DNA of 64,000 nucleotides from Cognatishimia activa (GCF_026016445.1 NZ_CP096147.1:2206501-2270500), one strand, 5' to 3'. Shown: positions 36,938 to 45,558, counted from the first letter of the stretch. Program-made: numbers and translations. Notes: generated from the sequence alone by a model not told the origin.

Positions 36938-37642
36938 ATGACAATTCATATCGGCGCACAGCCCGGCGACATTGCGGAAACAGTTCTCCTTCCTGGTGAC
37001 CCGTACCGTGCCAAATGGGCCGCAGAGACTTTTCTTGAGGATGTGAAATGCATCAACGAAGTTCGCGGTATGCTGGGCTTCACCGGCACGTGGAAAGGCA
37101 ACCGTGTGACCATACATGGGTCTGGCATGGGCATGCCAAGCCTATCCATCTACGTGAATGAGCTGATCAAAGACTATGGCGCAAAGACACTGATCCGCAT
37201 CGGCTCCTGTGGTGGCATGCAAAAAAAGGTGAATGTGCGCGATGTCTTGTTGGCGATGACAGCCACATCCGTCTCTACCCCTTCACGTGGTATCTTCAAA
37301 GAAATCAACTTCGCTCCTTGTGCGGACTATGACCTTCTGCGCGCGGCCGCGGATGCTGCCGCTGCGAAGGGCACGCCAACGCATGTAGGGGGCATATACT
37401 CCAGTGATGTCTTCTATGACGAGCGCCCAGACCTTAATGAACAAATGACGCGCCACGGCATCCTTGGGGTCGAAATGGAAGCGGCTGAGCTTTATAATCT
37501 TGCAGCCCGCTACGACTGCCGCGCATTGGCCGTACTAACGGTCTCAGACCACCTCATCACCGGTGAGGCGCTTCCCAGTGATCAACGCGAGAAATCCTTC
37601 GGTGACATGGTCGAAATCGCACTCGAAGCGGCTTTTAGCTAA
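36938..37642 (+). CDS. deoD: Purine-nucleoside phosphorylase, DeoD type
   Basis: Phosphorolysis of purine (deoxy)nucleosides to base and (deoxy)ribose-1-phosphate. The 234 residues fit the hexameric bacterial class: [27 protein letters not shown] at the start, GSGMGMPS near 67-74, [14 protein letters not shown] near 178 and TVSDH (catalytic Asp) near 203. The ATG at 36938 is the correct start; the frame is open from 36770 within the opposite-strand gene. It overlaps the convergent small gene by 4 bp. Confidence 0.95.
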   Translation: MTIHIGAQPGDIAETVLLPGDPYRAKWAAETFLEDVKCINEVRGMLGFTGTWKGNRVTIHGSGMGMPSLSIYVNELIKDYGAKTLIRIGSCGGMQKKVNVRDVLLAMTATSVSTPSRGIFKEINFAPCADYDLLRAAADAAAAKGTPTHVGGIYSSDVFYDERPDLNEQMTRHGILGVEMEAAELYNLAARYDCRALAVLTVSDHLITGEALPSDQREKSFGDMVEIALEAAFS

Positions 37643-37833
37643 AGCTTCTTACAGACCCTAGGCGGCTTTCCATCGGCGGAAAAATCCTCTGCCCCGCAGG
37701 CCATGCATTTGTAAAACGTCTCACCATCTCTGTTGAAGCTACGGTCCATACGCCAGCGGCACCCACGAGTTTTGCGATTGCTCATCACGGCGATGAGGAC
37801 AAAGGCCAGGACCAAACCGATCACTATATGCAT
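37639..37833 (-). CDS. Small membrane protein with CxxC motif
   Basis: 64 residues: one N-terminal transmembrane helix ([16 protein letters not shown]), then a basic cytoplasmic or periplasmic part with C...C in [22 protein letters not shown], a possible zinc ribbon. Similar short proteins are, as I recall, widespread in Roseobacters. The ATG at 37833 is preferred over one at 37851 because it puts the helix at the start. The function is unknown. Confidence 0.65.
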   Translation of the reverse strand: MHIVIGLVLAFVLIAVMSNRKTRGCRWRMDRSFNRDGETFYKCMACGAEDFSADGKPPRVCKKL

Positions 37834-37850
37834 GGCACACCTGTCAAACA

Positions 37851-37880
37851 AAAAGGGACGGTTAACCGCCCCTTTTCTTT
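37851..37880. terminator. Bidirectional terminator at the end of the sdh operon
   Basis: A run of A, then AAGGGACGGTT paired with AACCGCCCCTT (one mismatch) around the central TTAA, then a T-run. It can stop transcription from sdhB on the minus strand and from the deoD side on the plus strand. Confidence 0.75.
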
Positions 37881-37901
37881 TTGGTAAAATACCTCGGGGG
37901 T

Positions 37902-37924
37902 GATCGAAAGCATCGCTTTCGATC
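37902..37924. repeat. Perfect 10-bp hairpin downstream of sdhB
   Basis: GATCGAAAGC (37902-37911) and GCTTTCGATC (37915-37924) with a 3-base loop, flanked by GGGGG before and CCCCC after (37896-37942), giving a possible second outer stem. It is between the sdhB stop and the terminator at 37851-37880. It looks like an intergenic palindromic repeat or an mRNA 3' stability element. Confidence 0.5.
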
Positions 37925-37951
37925 TTGAGGGCAGCGCCCCCTTCACGGTCG

Positions 37952-38731
37952 TTAAACCGCGCGTTCCACCATCATCTTTTTGATATGCGCGATGGCTTTC
38001 GCCGGGTTCAAACCCTTCGGGCAGGTTTTTGCGCAGTTCATGATGGTGTGGCAGCGGTAAAGCTTAAACGGATCTTCCAAAGCATCCAGACGCTCACCGG
38101 TCGCCTCATCGCGGCTGTCAATCAGCCAGCGGTAAGCGTGCAGCAGCGCCGCTGGGCCGAGGTAACGATCACCATTCCACCAATAGCTTGGGCATGAAGT
38201 GGAGCAAGAGGCGCACATCACACACTCATAAAGACCATCAAGCTTCTTGCGGTCTTCGATGGATTGCTTCCATTCTTTCGCTGGACGGTTTGTCTTGGTT
38301 TCCAGCCACGGCATGATCGATGCGTGCTGCGCGTAGAAGTGCGTAAGGTCTGGGATCAAATCTTTCACAACTTCCATATGCGGAAGTGGATAGATCTTCA
38401 CGGTGCCTTTGACTTCATCGATGCCATAGATACAGGCCAAAGTGTTGATCCCGTCGATGTTCATCGCACAGGAGCCACAAATACCTTCGCGGCAGGAGCG
38501 GCGGAATGTCAGCGTTGGATCAATCTCGTTTTTGATCTTGATCAGCGCGTCCAGGATCATCGGGCCGCAGTTGTCCATATCGACGAAATAGGTGTCGACA
38601 GATGGGTTTTTGCCGTCATCGGGGTTCCAGCGGTAAATCTGGAACTTCCGCAGATTTTTCGCGCCGGCTGGTTTTGGCCAGGTTTTCCCGGTTGTGATAC
38701 GCGAGTTCTTTGGGAGCGCAAATTCGACCAT
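37952..38731 (-). CDS. sdhB: Succinate dehydrogenase iron-sulfur subunit
   Basis: Electron-transfer subunit of complex II (259 residues). The plant-type 2Fe-2S ligands sit in [12 protein letters not shown] (about 65-76); the 4Fe-4S and 3Fe-4S ligands sit in [12 protein letters not shown] (about 158-169) and [14 protein letters not shown] (about 215-228). It is the last gene of the operon sdhC-sdhD-sdhA-x-sdhB, separated from the preceding gene by 92 bp that contains a small GC-rich hairpin. Confidence 0.97.
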   Translation of the reverse strand: MVEFALPKNSRITTGKTWPKPAGAKNLRKFQIYRWNPDDGKNPSVDTYFVDMDNCGPMILDALIKIKNEIDPTLTFRRSCREGICGSCAMNIDGINTLACIYGIDEVKGTVKIYPLPHMEVVKDLIPDLTHFYAQHASIMPWLETKTNRPAKEWKQSIEDRKKLDGLYECVMCASCSTSCPSYWWNGDRYLGPAALLHAYRWLIDSRDEATGERLDALEDPFKLYRCHTIMNCAKTCPKGLNPAKAIAHIKKMMVERAV

Positions 38732-38754
38732 TGCGTCTTCTCCTTACTTGCCTG

Positions 38755-38771
38755 GCGCGCAAATCGCGCGC
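38755..38771 (-). promoter_or_regulatory. GC-rich hairpin before sdhB
   Basis: GCGCGC arms (38755-38760 and 38766-38771) with a 5-base loop in the 92-bp gap between the sulfotransferase-like gene and sdhB. It may affect readthrough or mRNA stability; no T-run follows. Confidence 0.35.
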
Positions 38772-38823
38772 GGGGTGGATTCTGCACGGGCTGGGCCTGC
38801 GCGTTGAGTGGAACGCAAATGGG

Positions 38824-39702
38824 TCATGAATCCCCCACCTGCACGATATAGGGAAACTGCGCCTGTTCAACGTAGTTCGCCAAAAGTTCGGCGTCCTTAG
38901 GCATCAATTTCTGCATGAGTTTCACGAGGCCAGCATCTTGGCTGGCCGCGAGGAGAACGATTTGAAAAGAGGCATCATTGGCCATTTCAAGCCAGCGGCT
39001 CTGCGCTGTGAGGTCTTCTGCGCGGACCGCGTCCTTCTGAAAAGATGACCCACCACCGTAGGGTTGCACAATACCCAGCGTGTTGTCTTTGCACGGCAAC
39101 CCAAGCGCTTGCAGCACCTTCTCGCGATAGACCGGACGTGCCATCCAGCGATCATAGTTCACCGGCACCAGACCCAGAGGTTTGGCCTGGGTGATCAGCT
39201 CCAGCATGTCGCGATATTTATCCAAGGCCACCATCATGATGCGCAGACACACAAGGGTGTCGAGCTCGTCATTTGCCTGAATTTTCCGCAGCAAAGATGC
39301 CGCCCAGTTCATGAAGTCCCGATAGAATAAAACTTCATGGGTGACATCAGAGTCTGCCAGATCCGGTGTCAGACCCGCAGCCATATCGTCTGGATCGGGT
39401 GAGAAGTCTTCATAAGACACAATCACCAAAGCACCGTCGCCCGCGACTTTGGTCACTGGACCAATCGGCTCACCTTTGGTGATGCTTGCGCGCTTGCCAT
39501 TCAGTTCAATGGAGCGCCAAGTCCGCCGCGCAGGGCGCCCAACGGAACAGTTGTTCAGAAACACCGATCCGTTTTCAGCATTGCGCAGAAGCCAGTTGAT
39601 GATGGCGTGGTTACCGGAACGGCGCATCCCATAGGTCCGCAGGATCACACCCGGCTGAAAGCCGAGCGCGTCTGCAAGGGATTTTTGCGCCGCTTCTGCC
39701 AT
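38824..39702 (-). CDS. Sulfotransferase-like P-loop protein inside the sdh operon
   Basis: 292 residues with no similarity to complex II subunits. It begins ILRTYGMRRSGNHAIINWLLRN, like the 5'-phosphosulfate-binding loop of sulfotransferases. EVLFYRDFMNWAASLLRK resembles the 3'-phosphate motif, and LVPVNYDRWMARPVYREKVLQALGL resembles the conserved C-terminal region. No signal peptide or membrane helix. It starts about 6 bp after the sdhA stop, so it is co-transcribed with sdh. A GTG at 39705 is an alternative start. The acceptor is unknown; link to complex II could be accidental or an unrecognised assembly or regulatory role. Confidence 0.75.
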   Translation of the reverse strand: MAEAAQKSLADALGFQPGVILRTYGMRRSGNHAIINWLLRNAENGSVFLNNCSVGRPARRTWRSIELNGKRASITKGEPIGPVTKVAGDGALVIVSYEDFSPDPDDMAAGLTPDLADSDVTHEVLFYRDFMNWAASLLRKIQANDELDTLVCLRIMMVALDKYRDMLELITQAKPLGLVPVNYDRWMARPVYREKVLQALGLPCKDNTLGIVQPYGGGSSFQKDAVRAEDLTAQSRWLEMANDASFQIVLLAASQDAGLVKLMQKLMPKDAELLANYVEQAQFPYIVQVGDS

Positions 39703-39708
39703 CACTGT

Positions 39709-41517
39709 TTAGAAGGTCCGTGCCTTTGGCGCGATCTTCTTCAGCTCGATGCCGCCATCTTCCTCTTTGGTCAGAGGGTCCAGCACAACGTTACGATAGC
39801 TCAGTTCCACCTTGTTACCATCAATGCGGCTGATGGTGTGAACGCGCCAGTTTTCGTCATCACGATCAGGGAAGTCCTCATGGGCGTGCGCACCACGAGA
39901 TTCCTGACGTGCTTCAGCACCGTGGATTGTGCCCAAGGCGTTTGGCATCAGGTTGGTCAGCTCCAATGTCTCCATCAGATCAGAGTTCCAAACCAGCGAC
40001 GTATCGGTGACTTTCAGGTCGTCCATTTTCGCCGCGATGTCGGTCATCTTCTCGACGCCCTCTTTCATGGTTTTGGCTGTCCGGAAGACCGCCGCGTCAG
40101 CCTGCATCGCTTTCTGCATTTCCAGACGCAGATCAGCGGTTGGAATGCCACCTTTCGCGTAGCGCAGGTTGTCAAAGCGCTCGAATGCCGCATCCACAGA
40201 CGCTTGGTTCAGCTTTGGATTTGGCGCGTCAGCGTCGACAACTTTACCTGCACGGATCGCAGAGGCGCGACCGAAGACCACGAGGTCGATCAGAGAGTTG
40301 GAGCCCAGACGGTTTGCACCGTGAACAGAGGCACAACCCGCTTCACCCACGGCCATCAGACCCGGAACAACGGCGTTCTGGTCTTCTTCAGTTGGATTCA
40401 GCACTTCGCCCCAATAGTTGGTTGGAATGCCGCCCATGTTGTAGTGCACGGTCGGGATAACCGGGATCGGCTCCTTGGTCACGTCTACACCTGCGAAGAT
40501 TTTCGCAGATTCAGAAATGCCAGGTAAACGCTCCGCCAGTGCTTCTGGTGGCAGGTGGTTCAGGTTCAGGAAGATGTGATCCCCATCCGCACCCACACCA
40601 CGGCCTTCGCGGATTTCCATGGTCATAGAACGGGAAACATAGTCACGAGGGGCTAGATCTTTATAGGTCGGTGCGTAACGCTCCATAAAGCGCTCGCCTT
40701 CGGAGTTGGTCAGGTAACCACCTTCACCGCGCGCACCCTCTGTGATCAGGCAGCCAGATCCGTAGATGCCGGTTGGGTGGAACTGCACGAACTCCAAGTC
40801 CTGCATTGGCAGACCCGCACGGGCCACCATGCCACCACCGTCACCCGTACAGGTGTGCGCAGAGGTTGCGGAGAAGTAAGCACGGCCATAACCGCCAGTC
40901 GCCAGAACAACCATCTTGGCATTGAAGACGTGCATGGTGCCGTCATCGAGCTTCCAGCAGACAACACCCTGACATTGGCCATCCTCGGACATGATCAGGT
41001 CGATCGCGAAATATTCTACAAAGAATTCCGCGTTGTTTTTCAGGGACTGACCGTAAAGCGTGTGCAGGATCGCGTGACCAGTCCGGTCAGCGGCCGCACA
41101 GGTACGCTGTACTGGAGGACCTTCACCATACTCAGTGGTGTGACCACCGAATGGGCGCTGGTAGATTTTACCTTCTTCCGTACGGGAGAAAGGCACACCG
41201 TAGTGCTCAAGCTCGTAAACCGCCTTTGGCGCTTCGCGGGCGAGGTATTCCATCGCATCGGTATCGCCTAGCCAGTCAGAACCCTTCACGGTGTCATACA
41301 TGTGCCATTCCCAGCTGTCCGGGCCCATATTGGACAAGGACGCCGCGATACCGCCTTGCGCGGCAACGGTGTGGGAACGGGTTGGGAAAACTTTGGTTAC
41401 GCAGGCAGTGCGCAGGCCTTGCTCTGCCATGCCCAGCGTTGCGCGCAGACCAGCACCGCCAGCACCAACAACCACCACGTCGTATTCGTGGGTTTCGTAT
41501 TCATATGCGTTTGTCAT
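39709..41517 (-). CDS. sdhA: Succinate dehydrogenase flavoprotein subunit
   Basis: Catalytic subunit of complex II (602 residues), oxidising succinate to fumarate with covalent FAD. The FAD-binding [13 protein letters not shown] lies at 14-26, and the flavin-linked histidine is H49 in [31 protein letters not shown] and [17 protein letters not shown] are the substrate-site stretches. The gene follows sdhD by 24 bp and is followed almost at once by the sulfotransferase-like gene. Confidence 0.98.
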   Translation of the reverse strand: MTNAYEYETHEYDVVVVGAGGAGLRATLGMAEQGLRTACVTKVFPTRSHTVAAQGGIAASLSNMGPDSWEWHMYDTVKGSDWLGDTDAMEYLAREAPKAVYELEHYGVPFSRTEEGKIYQRPFGGHTTEYGEGPPVQRTCAAADRTGHAILHTLYGQSLKNNAEFFVEYFAIDLIMSEDGQCQGVVCWKLDDGTMHVFNAKMVVLATGGYGRAYFSATSAHTCTGDGGGMVARAGLPMQDLEFVQFHPTGIYGSGCLITEGARGEGGYLTNSEGERFMERYAPTYKDLAPRDYVSRSMTMEIREGRGVGADGDHIFLNLNHLPPEALAERLPGISESAKIFAGVDVTKEPIPVIPTVHYNMGGIPTNYWGEVLNPTEEDQNAVVPGLMAVGEAGCASVHGANRLGSNSLIDLVVFGRASAIRAGKVVDADAPNPKLNQASVDAAFERFDNLRYAKGGIPTADLRLEMQKAMQADAAVFRTAKTMKEGVEKMTDIAAKMDDLKVTDTSLVWNSDLMETLELTNLMPNALGTIHGAEARQESRGAHAHEDFPDRDDENWRVHTISRIDGNKVELSYRNVVLDPLTKEEDGGIELKKIAPKARTF

Positions 41518-41541
41518 TGTTCTTATTCCTTGGCGCTCGAA

Positions 41542-41913
41542 TTACAGAGCGATCTTTGCAAGGGCGAAAAGACCCGCTGCAATCACCGCGTAAGAGAATG
41601 CCTCTGCTGCAATCAGCGTCAGCTTCTGAGCAATCCCGTGCATGTAGTCTTCGATGGCCGCTTGTGCTTCGCGCATCAGGTGGAGCATCAGAACCACCAA
41701 GCTCAGGCCGGTGAAGATGGCTGGGAATGGGCGGCTGAAATACTCGGTGACTTCGTCGTGGCTTTCACCAAGACCACCACCAATCATCAGAATGAATACC
41801 GGAACGATGAAAACCAGCGCGATCGAGCTTGCGATCATCTGCCAATGGTGATGTGTGCCTTCGCGGCCAGAACCTGCACCCTGTGCGCGTTTGCGGTCAG
41901 TCAAAAATGCCAT
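41542..41913 (-). CDS. sdhD: Succinate dehydrogenase membrane anchor subunit
   Basis: 123 residues with three transmembrane helices (about 25-47, 52-72, 98-120). LHLMREAQAAIEDYM in the second helix region holds the His and Asp-Tyr residues used for heme and quinone binding in SdhD. It is 12 bp after sdhC. Confidence 0.93.
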   Translation of the reverse strand: MAFLTDRKRAQGAGSGREGTHHHWQMIASSIALVFIVPVFILMIGGGLGESHDEVTEYFSRPFPAIFTGLSLVVLMLHLMREAQAAIEDYMHGIAQKLTLIAAEAFSYAVIAAGLFALAKIAL

Positions 41914-41925
41914 TCTGAAATCTCC

Positions 41926-42309
41926 TTAAACCACAATCGCTGTCAGCACGGCGAGAACAGTTGCCCCGATGAACATCGCAGCACCCAGCTTTTCACTGAT
42001 CTCAACTTCCAGGCAGTAGCCGAAGTCCCAAATCACGTGACGAAGACGGCCCAGCATGTGGTAGTAGAGCGCCCAGGCGGCTCCGAACATCACAAGGTTG
42101 CCAATCCAACTCGTCAGAAGACCATCCACAGCCGCGAACGCCGCTTCGGAGGATGCTGCTGAAATAAGCCATGCAACGACCAGCACTGCGAGGAAAAACG
42201 ATGCAATCCCTGTGACACGGACCATGATTGAAGACATGGAGGTCATTTGCGGACGGTAGATCGTTAGGTGGGGCGAAAGCGGTCGATTACCGCGGTTCAC
42301 GTCTGCCAT
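41926..42309 (-). CDS. sdhC: Succinate dehydrogenase cytochrome b556 subunit
   Basis: 127-residue membrane subunit with three hydrophobic helices. The N-terminal RPLSPHLTIYRPQMTSMSSIMVRVTG and the heme-ligand segment YYHMLGRLRHVIWDFG (about 81-96) are the SdhC signature. The ATG at 42309 gives MADVNRGNRPLSPHL; the frame to 42366 is not needed. It is the first gene of the operon. Regulatory palindromes lie 100-155 bp upstream. Confidence 0.95.
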   Translation of the reverse strand: MADVNRGNRPLSPHLTIYRPQMTSMSSIMVRVTGIASFFLAVLVVAWLISAASSEAAFAAVDGLLTSWIGNLVMFGAAWALYYHMLGRLRHVIWDFGYCLEVEISEKLGAAMFIGATVLAVLTAIVV

Positions 42310-42410
42310 TCTGAGTCCTTTCCGGTTCCTTGCGTTTCTTACTACAGAATTTTCGCTCTCTGTCACCTTTCAGAACCCCAAAAACCTGTGATTTTTTGGT
42401 AGATTCGACG

Positions 42411-42422
42411 GTTTGCGCAAAC
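42411..42422. promoter_or_regulatory. 12-bp perfect palindrome GTTTGCGCAAAC upstream of sdhC
   Basis: A perfect palindrome located 102 bp before sdhC and 12 bp from the first TGTGATCACA site. TTTGC/GCAAA pairs also occur near ccr and mcl2, so a regulator site is possible, but chance cannot be excluded for a 12-mer. Confidence 0.4.
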
Positions 42423-42434
42423 AAGTCGCACCAT

Positions 42435-42465
42435 TGTGATCACACGATCAAGCTCTGTGATCACA
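42435..42465. promoter_or_regulatory. Tandem TGTGATCACA operator pair upstream of sdhC
   Basis: Perfect TGTGATCACA palindromes at 42435-42444 and 42456-42465, starts 21 bp apart (two helical turns). The pair as a whole is symmetric too (TTGTGATCACA...TGTGATCACAA). The same arrangement, with identical spacing and flanking bases, lies upstream of sucC at 47303-47333. It is 126-156 bp before sdhC. The 321-bp gap 42310-42630 has no gene besides this and the palindrome at 42411-42422. Confidence 0.75.
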
Positions 42466-42621
42466 AATCAGCCCCCATCATATTAAATGAGCGGGAAAAT
42501 ACCATTTGCGTCAATACATCGTCAGTTTCAGAACTGACCAAAATCTCAAAGGGTTCCGGTGCTGAACTTTATTTGACTCTAAATTCGCTTGAATAGTATC
42601 GATCCGGCGGGACCGACTAAA

Positions 42622-42639
42622 CCTCTCCGATCAGAGAGG
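42622..42639 (-). terminator. Weak hairpin terminator at the mch stop
   Basis: CCTCTC (42622-42627) and GAGAGG (42634-42639) pair across the mch stop codon with a 6-base loop; on the minus strand it is followed only by a short T-run (TTTAG). Confidence 0.4.
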
Positions 42640-43662
42640 CATCAGCGCCCAATAGTCGAGATCAAGCAGCACCTCTGGCAGGTATTTACCATCCTCGCCT
42701 TTCAATTCGAAGGGCGCGCCGCCTTTAGTGGCCACCAACCGCAGACGGATCGCCCCTACGCCCGGAGCATTGGTCTCTGCCTTGTCCAAAACTTCAGTCC
42801 AAGCCCGGACCGTATTGCCAGACAGACATGGGTTCGCATGGGCGCCACCGTTCAAGCCAACAATCATCTGTGCATTTGCCAAACCATTGAAAGACAGGGT
42901 ACGCGCCATAGAGATTACGTGGCCACCGTAAATCAATCGTGTGCCATCTGGACGAGCAGTGTTGTCAAAGTGAACCTTGGCTGTGTTTTGCCAAAGACGC
43001 GTGGCGATCATGTGCTCGGCTTCTTCAATCGTCACACCATCGACGTGATCGATGGTTTCGCCAACCTCATAGTCTCCCCAGCGATGCGCTTCGCCCGCCA
43101 GTTCAAAATCGTAGTTGGTGAAATCCAGCCCCTCTGGAATGACCAACTGATCCGCAGGGATAACTTTGTTCAGCTCAGGGATAACAGTTTCTGGCGCCGG
43201 AGCATCCAGATCGCGTTTGCGAACCATAACCCAGCGCACGTATTCCATCACGGTTTCACCATTTTGGTTCAACCCACGAGTACGCACGTAGACCACACCG
43301 GATTTGCCGTTGGAGTTTTGCTTGACCCCGATCACCTCGGACTCAGAGCGCAGAGTGTCGCCTTCATAAACCGGCTTCAACCACCGCCCTTCGGCATAGC
43401 CAAGGTTTGCAACGGCGTTCAAAGACACATCTGGAACGGTCTTACCAAAGACCACGTGAAACGCGATAAGATCATCCAAAGGTGCCTTAGGCAGACCAGA
43501 CGCGCGCGCGAATTCATCAGAAGAATAAAGCGAGTGACGCGCTGGATAAAGCGCGTGATAAAGCGCGCGCTCGCCACCAGAAACGGTACGTGGCACGGCG
43601 TGTTTGATCACATCACCGACTTTATAGTCCTCGAAAAAACGGCCCGCGTTGGTCTTAGCCAT
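42631..43662 (-). CDS. mch: Mesaconyl-CoA hydratase (MaoC-type dehydratase)
   Basis: Interconverts mesaconyl-C1-CoA and beta-methylmalyl-CoA in the ethylmalonyl-CoA pathway. 343 residues form two hot-dog (MaoC) domains: RFFEDYKVGDVIKHAVPRTVSGGE at the start and NYDFELAGEAHRWGDYEVGETIDHVDGVTIEEAEHM near 178-213. The N-terminal half carries the DLIAFHVVFGKTV segment. In Rhodobacter, mch is grouped with malyl-CoA lyase genes, and an mcl2-like gene is present 800 bp upstream on the same strand. Only one base separates it from the DUF1737 gene. Confidence 0.92.
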   Translation of the reverse strand: MAKTNAGRFFEDYKVGDVIKHAVPRTVSGGERALYHALYPARHSLYSSDEFARASGLPKAPLDDLIAFHVVFGKTVPDVSLNAVANLGYAEGRWLKPVYEGDTLRSESEVIGVKQNSNGKSGVVYVRTRGLNQNGETVMEYVRWVMVRKRDLDAPAPETVIPELNKVIPADQLVIPEGLDFTNYDFELAGEAHRWGDYEVGETIDHVDGVTIEEAEHMIATRLWQNTAKVHFDNTARPDGTRLIYGGHVISMARTLSFNGLANAQMIVGLNGGAHANPCLSGNTVRAWTEVLDKAETNAPGVGAIRLRLVATKGGAPFELKGEDGKYLPEVLLDLDYWALMPL

Positions 43663-43663
43663 T

Positions 43664-43867
43664 TCAGTGTGCTCCTAGCTTGGTATCTGGGGTGTAAGTG
43701 CCTTCAACCTCTTTCACCACGGCTTGTGCGCAGCGCATGACTCCCTTTGCAGAGTCAAACGCGTAGCTTGGATCGCCATGCAGCTCCCACCCCTTATTCA
43801 GGGCCTCGGTCACTTTGTGGCAGAAGGCGGATGTATCGTCTTCAGTAAGCAATCGATAAAGTTTCAT
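43664..43867 (-). CDS. DUF1737 domain-containing protein
   Basis: 67-residue small protein (MKLYRLLTEDDTSAFCHKVTEALNKGWELHG...) matching DUF1737, a single beta-alpha unit with no assigned function. It lies between mch (1 bp away) and the nnrU-like gene (4 bp away), so it is co-expressed with the pathway genes. GGATGATGG precedes the ATG. Confidence 0.8.
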   Translation of the reverse strand: MKLYRLLTEDDTSAFCHKVTEALNKGWELHGDPSYAFDSAKGVMRCAQAVVKEVEGTYTPDTKLGAH

Positions 43868-43871
43868 TCCA

Positions 43872-44420
43872 TCATCCTCCGAACGGGGTTAGCCCAAAGA
43901 ACGTGTGTATGTAGCCAATCACACCAACCAACAAGATCGAGATTGCGAAAAACATGGCGTCTTTTGCGACTGTGCCTTTCGGGTTTGGTTCCCAATCTCC
44001 CTCGGCACGGTTGATGACAACGATCTCCAACAGAGCCCAAAGACCAATACCGCCAAACAGAACAAGAGACGCAAGATCTCCGTTCACCAGAAGGTGCGCA
44101 ATGACCCATAGTATTGTGCCAGTCAGCATCGGGTGTCGAAGCTTATAAAAAATGGCGCCCTTCTTTGGGCCTGGGCTTGTGAAATAAAGGGCAAATACCA
44201 TCAAAATGTTGTTCACAGGTGTCGACCAGCCGGTGCGATCCCAGAGGTGAGTGTAGTCTGCAGCTCGGTACCCGACTACCATCAGGGCAACGGCTCCAAA
44301 TATCACCAATGCGACAAGGCCTTTTCCCTTGTCGCCCATTGGCCCTCGAAGACCAGGTGCCACGCGTTTGAACAAATGCGCAGCAACCCAAAGTCCTAAT
44401 CCTATGACAAGCAGCGTCAT
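43872..44420 (-). CDS. NnrU family membrane protein
   Basis: 182 residues with about five hydrophobic helices (LVIGLGLWVAAHLF..., GLVALVIFGAVALMVVGY, ILMVFALYF, LLVNGDLASLVLFGGIGLWALLEIVVINRA, AMFFAISILLVGVIGYIHTFF). NnrU was first linked to nitrite/nitric oxide metabolism; here it sits between ethylmalonyl-CoA pathway genes. The RHPMLTGTILW segment is common to the family. ATG 44420 follows GGAG; a TTG at 44435 is less likely. Confidence 0.85.
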   Translation of the reverse strand: MTLLVIGLGLWVAAHLFKRVAPGLRGPMGDKGKGLVALVIFGAVALMVVGYRAADYTHLWDRTGWSTPVNNILMVFALYFTSPGPKKGAIFYKLRHPMLTGTILWVIAHLLVNGDLASLVLFGGIGLWALLEIVVINRAEGDWEPNPKGTVAKDAMFFAISILLVGVIGYIHTFFGLTPFGG

Positions 44421-44459
44421 GTGTGCGATCTCCAAATCAGAATGTAAATCGCGTTAACT

Positions 44460-45314
44460 TTAGCCACTAAATTCCGCAATTGCATCCGCTTTTGAGATTA
44501 TTTCTCGTGCGGTAATAACATGCAGATTTTCAACGATTTTTCCATCCACGACCGCGATTCCAGACCCATCGCGTTCAGCTTCTTCGAAAGCTTCGATCTG
44601 GCGACGCGCCAAATCAACTTCTTCGTCAGAAGGGGCAAACACGTCATTCGCAACCGCTACCTGAGATGGGTGGATAAGAGTTTTACCATCAAAACCCATA
44701 TCACGGCCCTGCTCACATTCGGCACGCAGACCTTCGTCATCTTTGAAGGCGTTATAAACACCATCCAGAATGACCAGACCCTGTGTTTTCGCGGCAAGCA
44801 GGCATAGGCCAAGGCTTGTCATCAAAGGCAGCCGATCTGCGCGGTGACGGGTCTGTAGATCCTTCGCCAGATCATTCGTGCCCATAACCATGCCAGAGAT
44901 CAGCGGTGCGCGCGCAATTTCATAAGCATTCATCATGCCACGAGGCGTTTCCATCATCGCCCAGATCGGCGTGTTTCCAGAAATCTGGCGCAGCAGGTCC
45001 AATTGACCCGCGCTTTCAACCTTTGGCAAAAGCATCGCATCACAATCCATTCGCGATACGGCTTTGGCATCCTCACCACCCCAGCGTGTAGAGAGCTCGT
45101 TGATTCGAACAATTTTCATCTTCTTGCCAAATCCACCGGCAGCAAGAGTTTCTCCGAGAAGCTTGCGAGCATTCTTTTTCTCATTGGCTGCAACCGCATC
45201 TTCGAGGTCGAAGATGATCGCATCAACGGGCAACGATTTGGCTTTCTCCATGGCGCGCTCGTTAGAAGCCGGCACATAGAGAACGGAACGGTATGGTCTT
45301 GCACGATGGTTCAT
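44460..45314 (-). CDS. mcl2: HpcH/HpaI aldolase family, likely (3S)-malyl-CoA thioesterase
   Basis: 284-residue TIM-barrel protein of the CitE/malyl-CoA family: RSVLYVPASNERAMEKA near 9-25, the acidic IIFDLEDAVA near 33-42, METPRGMMNAYEIA near 120-133, and GFDGKTLIHPSQV near 205-217. Mcl1 lyases are longer and begin differently; the shorter form with YVPAS matches Mcl2, which hydrolyses malyl-CoA to malate and CoA in the ethylmalonyl-CoA pathway. Placement with mch supports that. A lyase activity cannot be excluded from sequence. Confidence 0.82.
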   Translation of the reverse strand: MNHRARPYRSVLYVPASNERAMEKAKSLPVDAIIFDLEDAVAANEKKNARKLLGETLAAGGFGKKMKIVRINELSTRWGGEDAKAVSRMDCDAMLLPKVESAGQLDLLRQISGNTPIWAMMETPRGMMNAYEIARAPLISGMVMGTNDLAKDLQTRHRADRLPLMTSLGLCLLAAKTQGLVILDGVYNAFKDDEGLRAECEQGRDMGFDGKTLIHPSQVAVANDVFAPSDEEVDLARRQIEAFEEAERDGSGIAVVDGKIVENLHVITAREIISKADAIAEFSG

Positions 45315-45357
45315 CAGATTCGCTCCAGCAATATAGTTGCGTGAATTACTGGCATTT

Positions 45358-45365
45358 TTTGCAAA
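45358..45365. promoter_or_regulatory. TTTGCAAA site upstream of mcl2
   Basis: A perfect TTTGCAAA within TTTTTTGCAAAAAG, 44 bp before the mcl2 ATG. TTTGCAAA is the half-site reported for ScfR-type acyl-CoA-responsive regulators. Only one clear copy is seen. Confidence 0.35.
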
Positions 45366-45558
45366 AAGAATTCAAGCGCTATTTTGCTGCGATGCAGAAA
45401 GAGACCTAACGTCACAAAAACGCAAAATTCGATGTGAAAAACGATGCGAGCGGTCGGTTAACCACATATTTCGAGTTTATCCGGCATGATTTTCATCCAG
45501 CAGAGGTCCAAGCCTTTTGCACTGCAGCAAACACGTTTGGACCCGGAAAGGTGAAACC

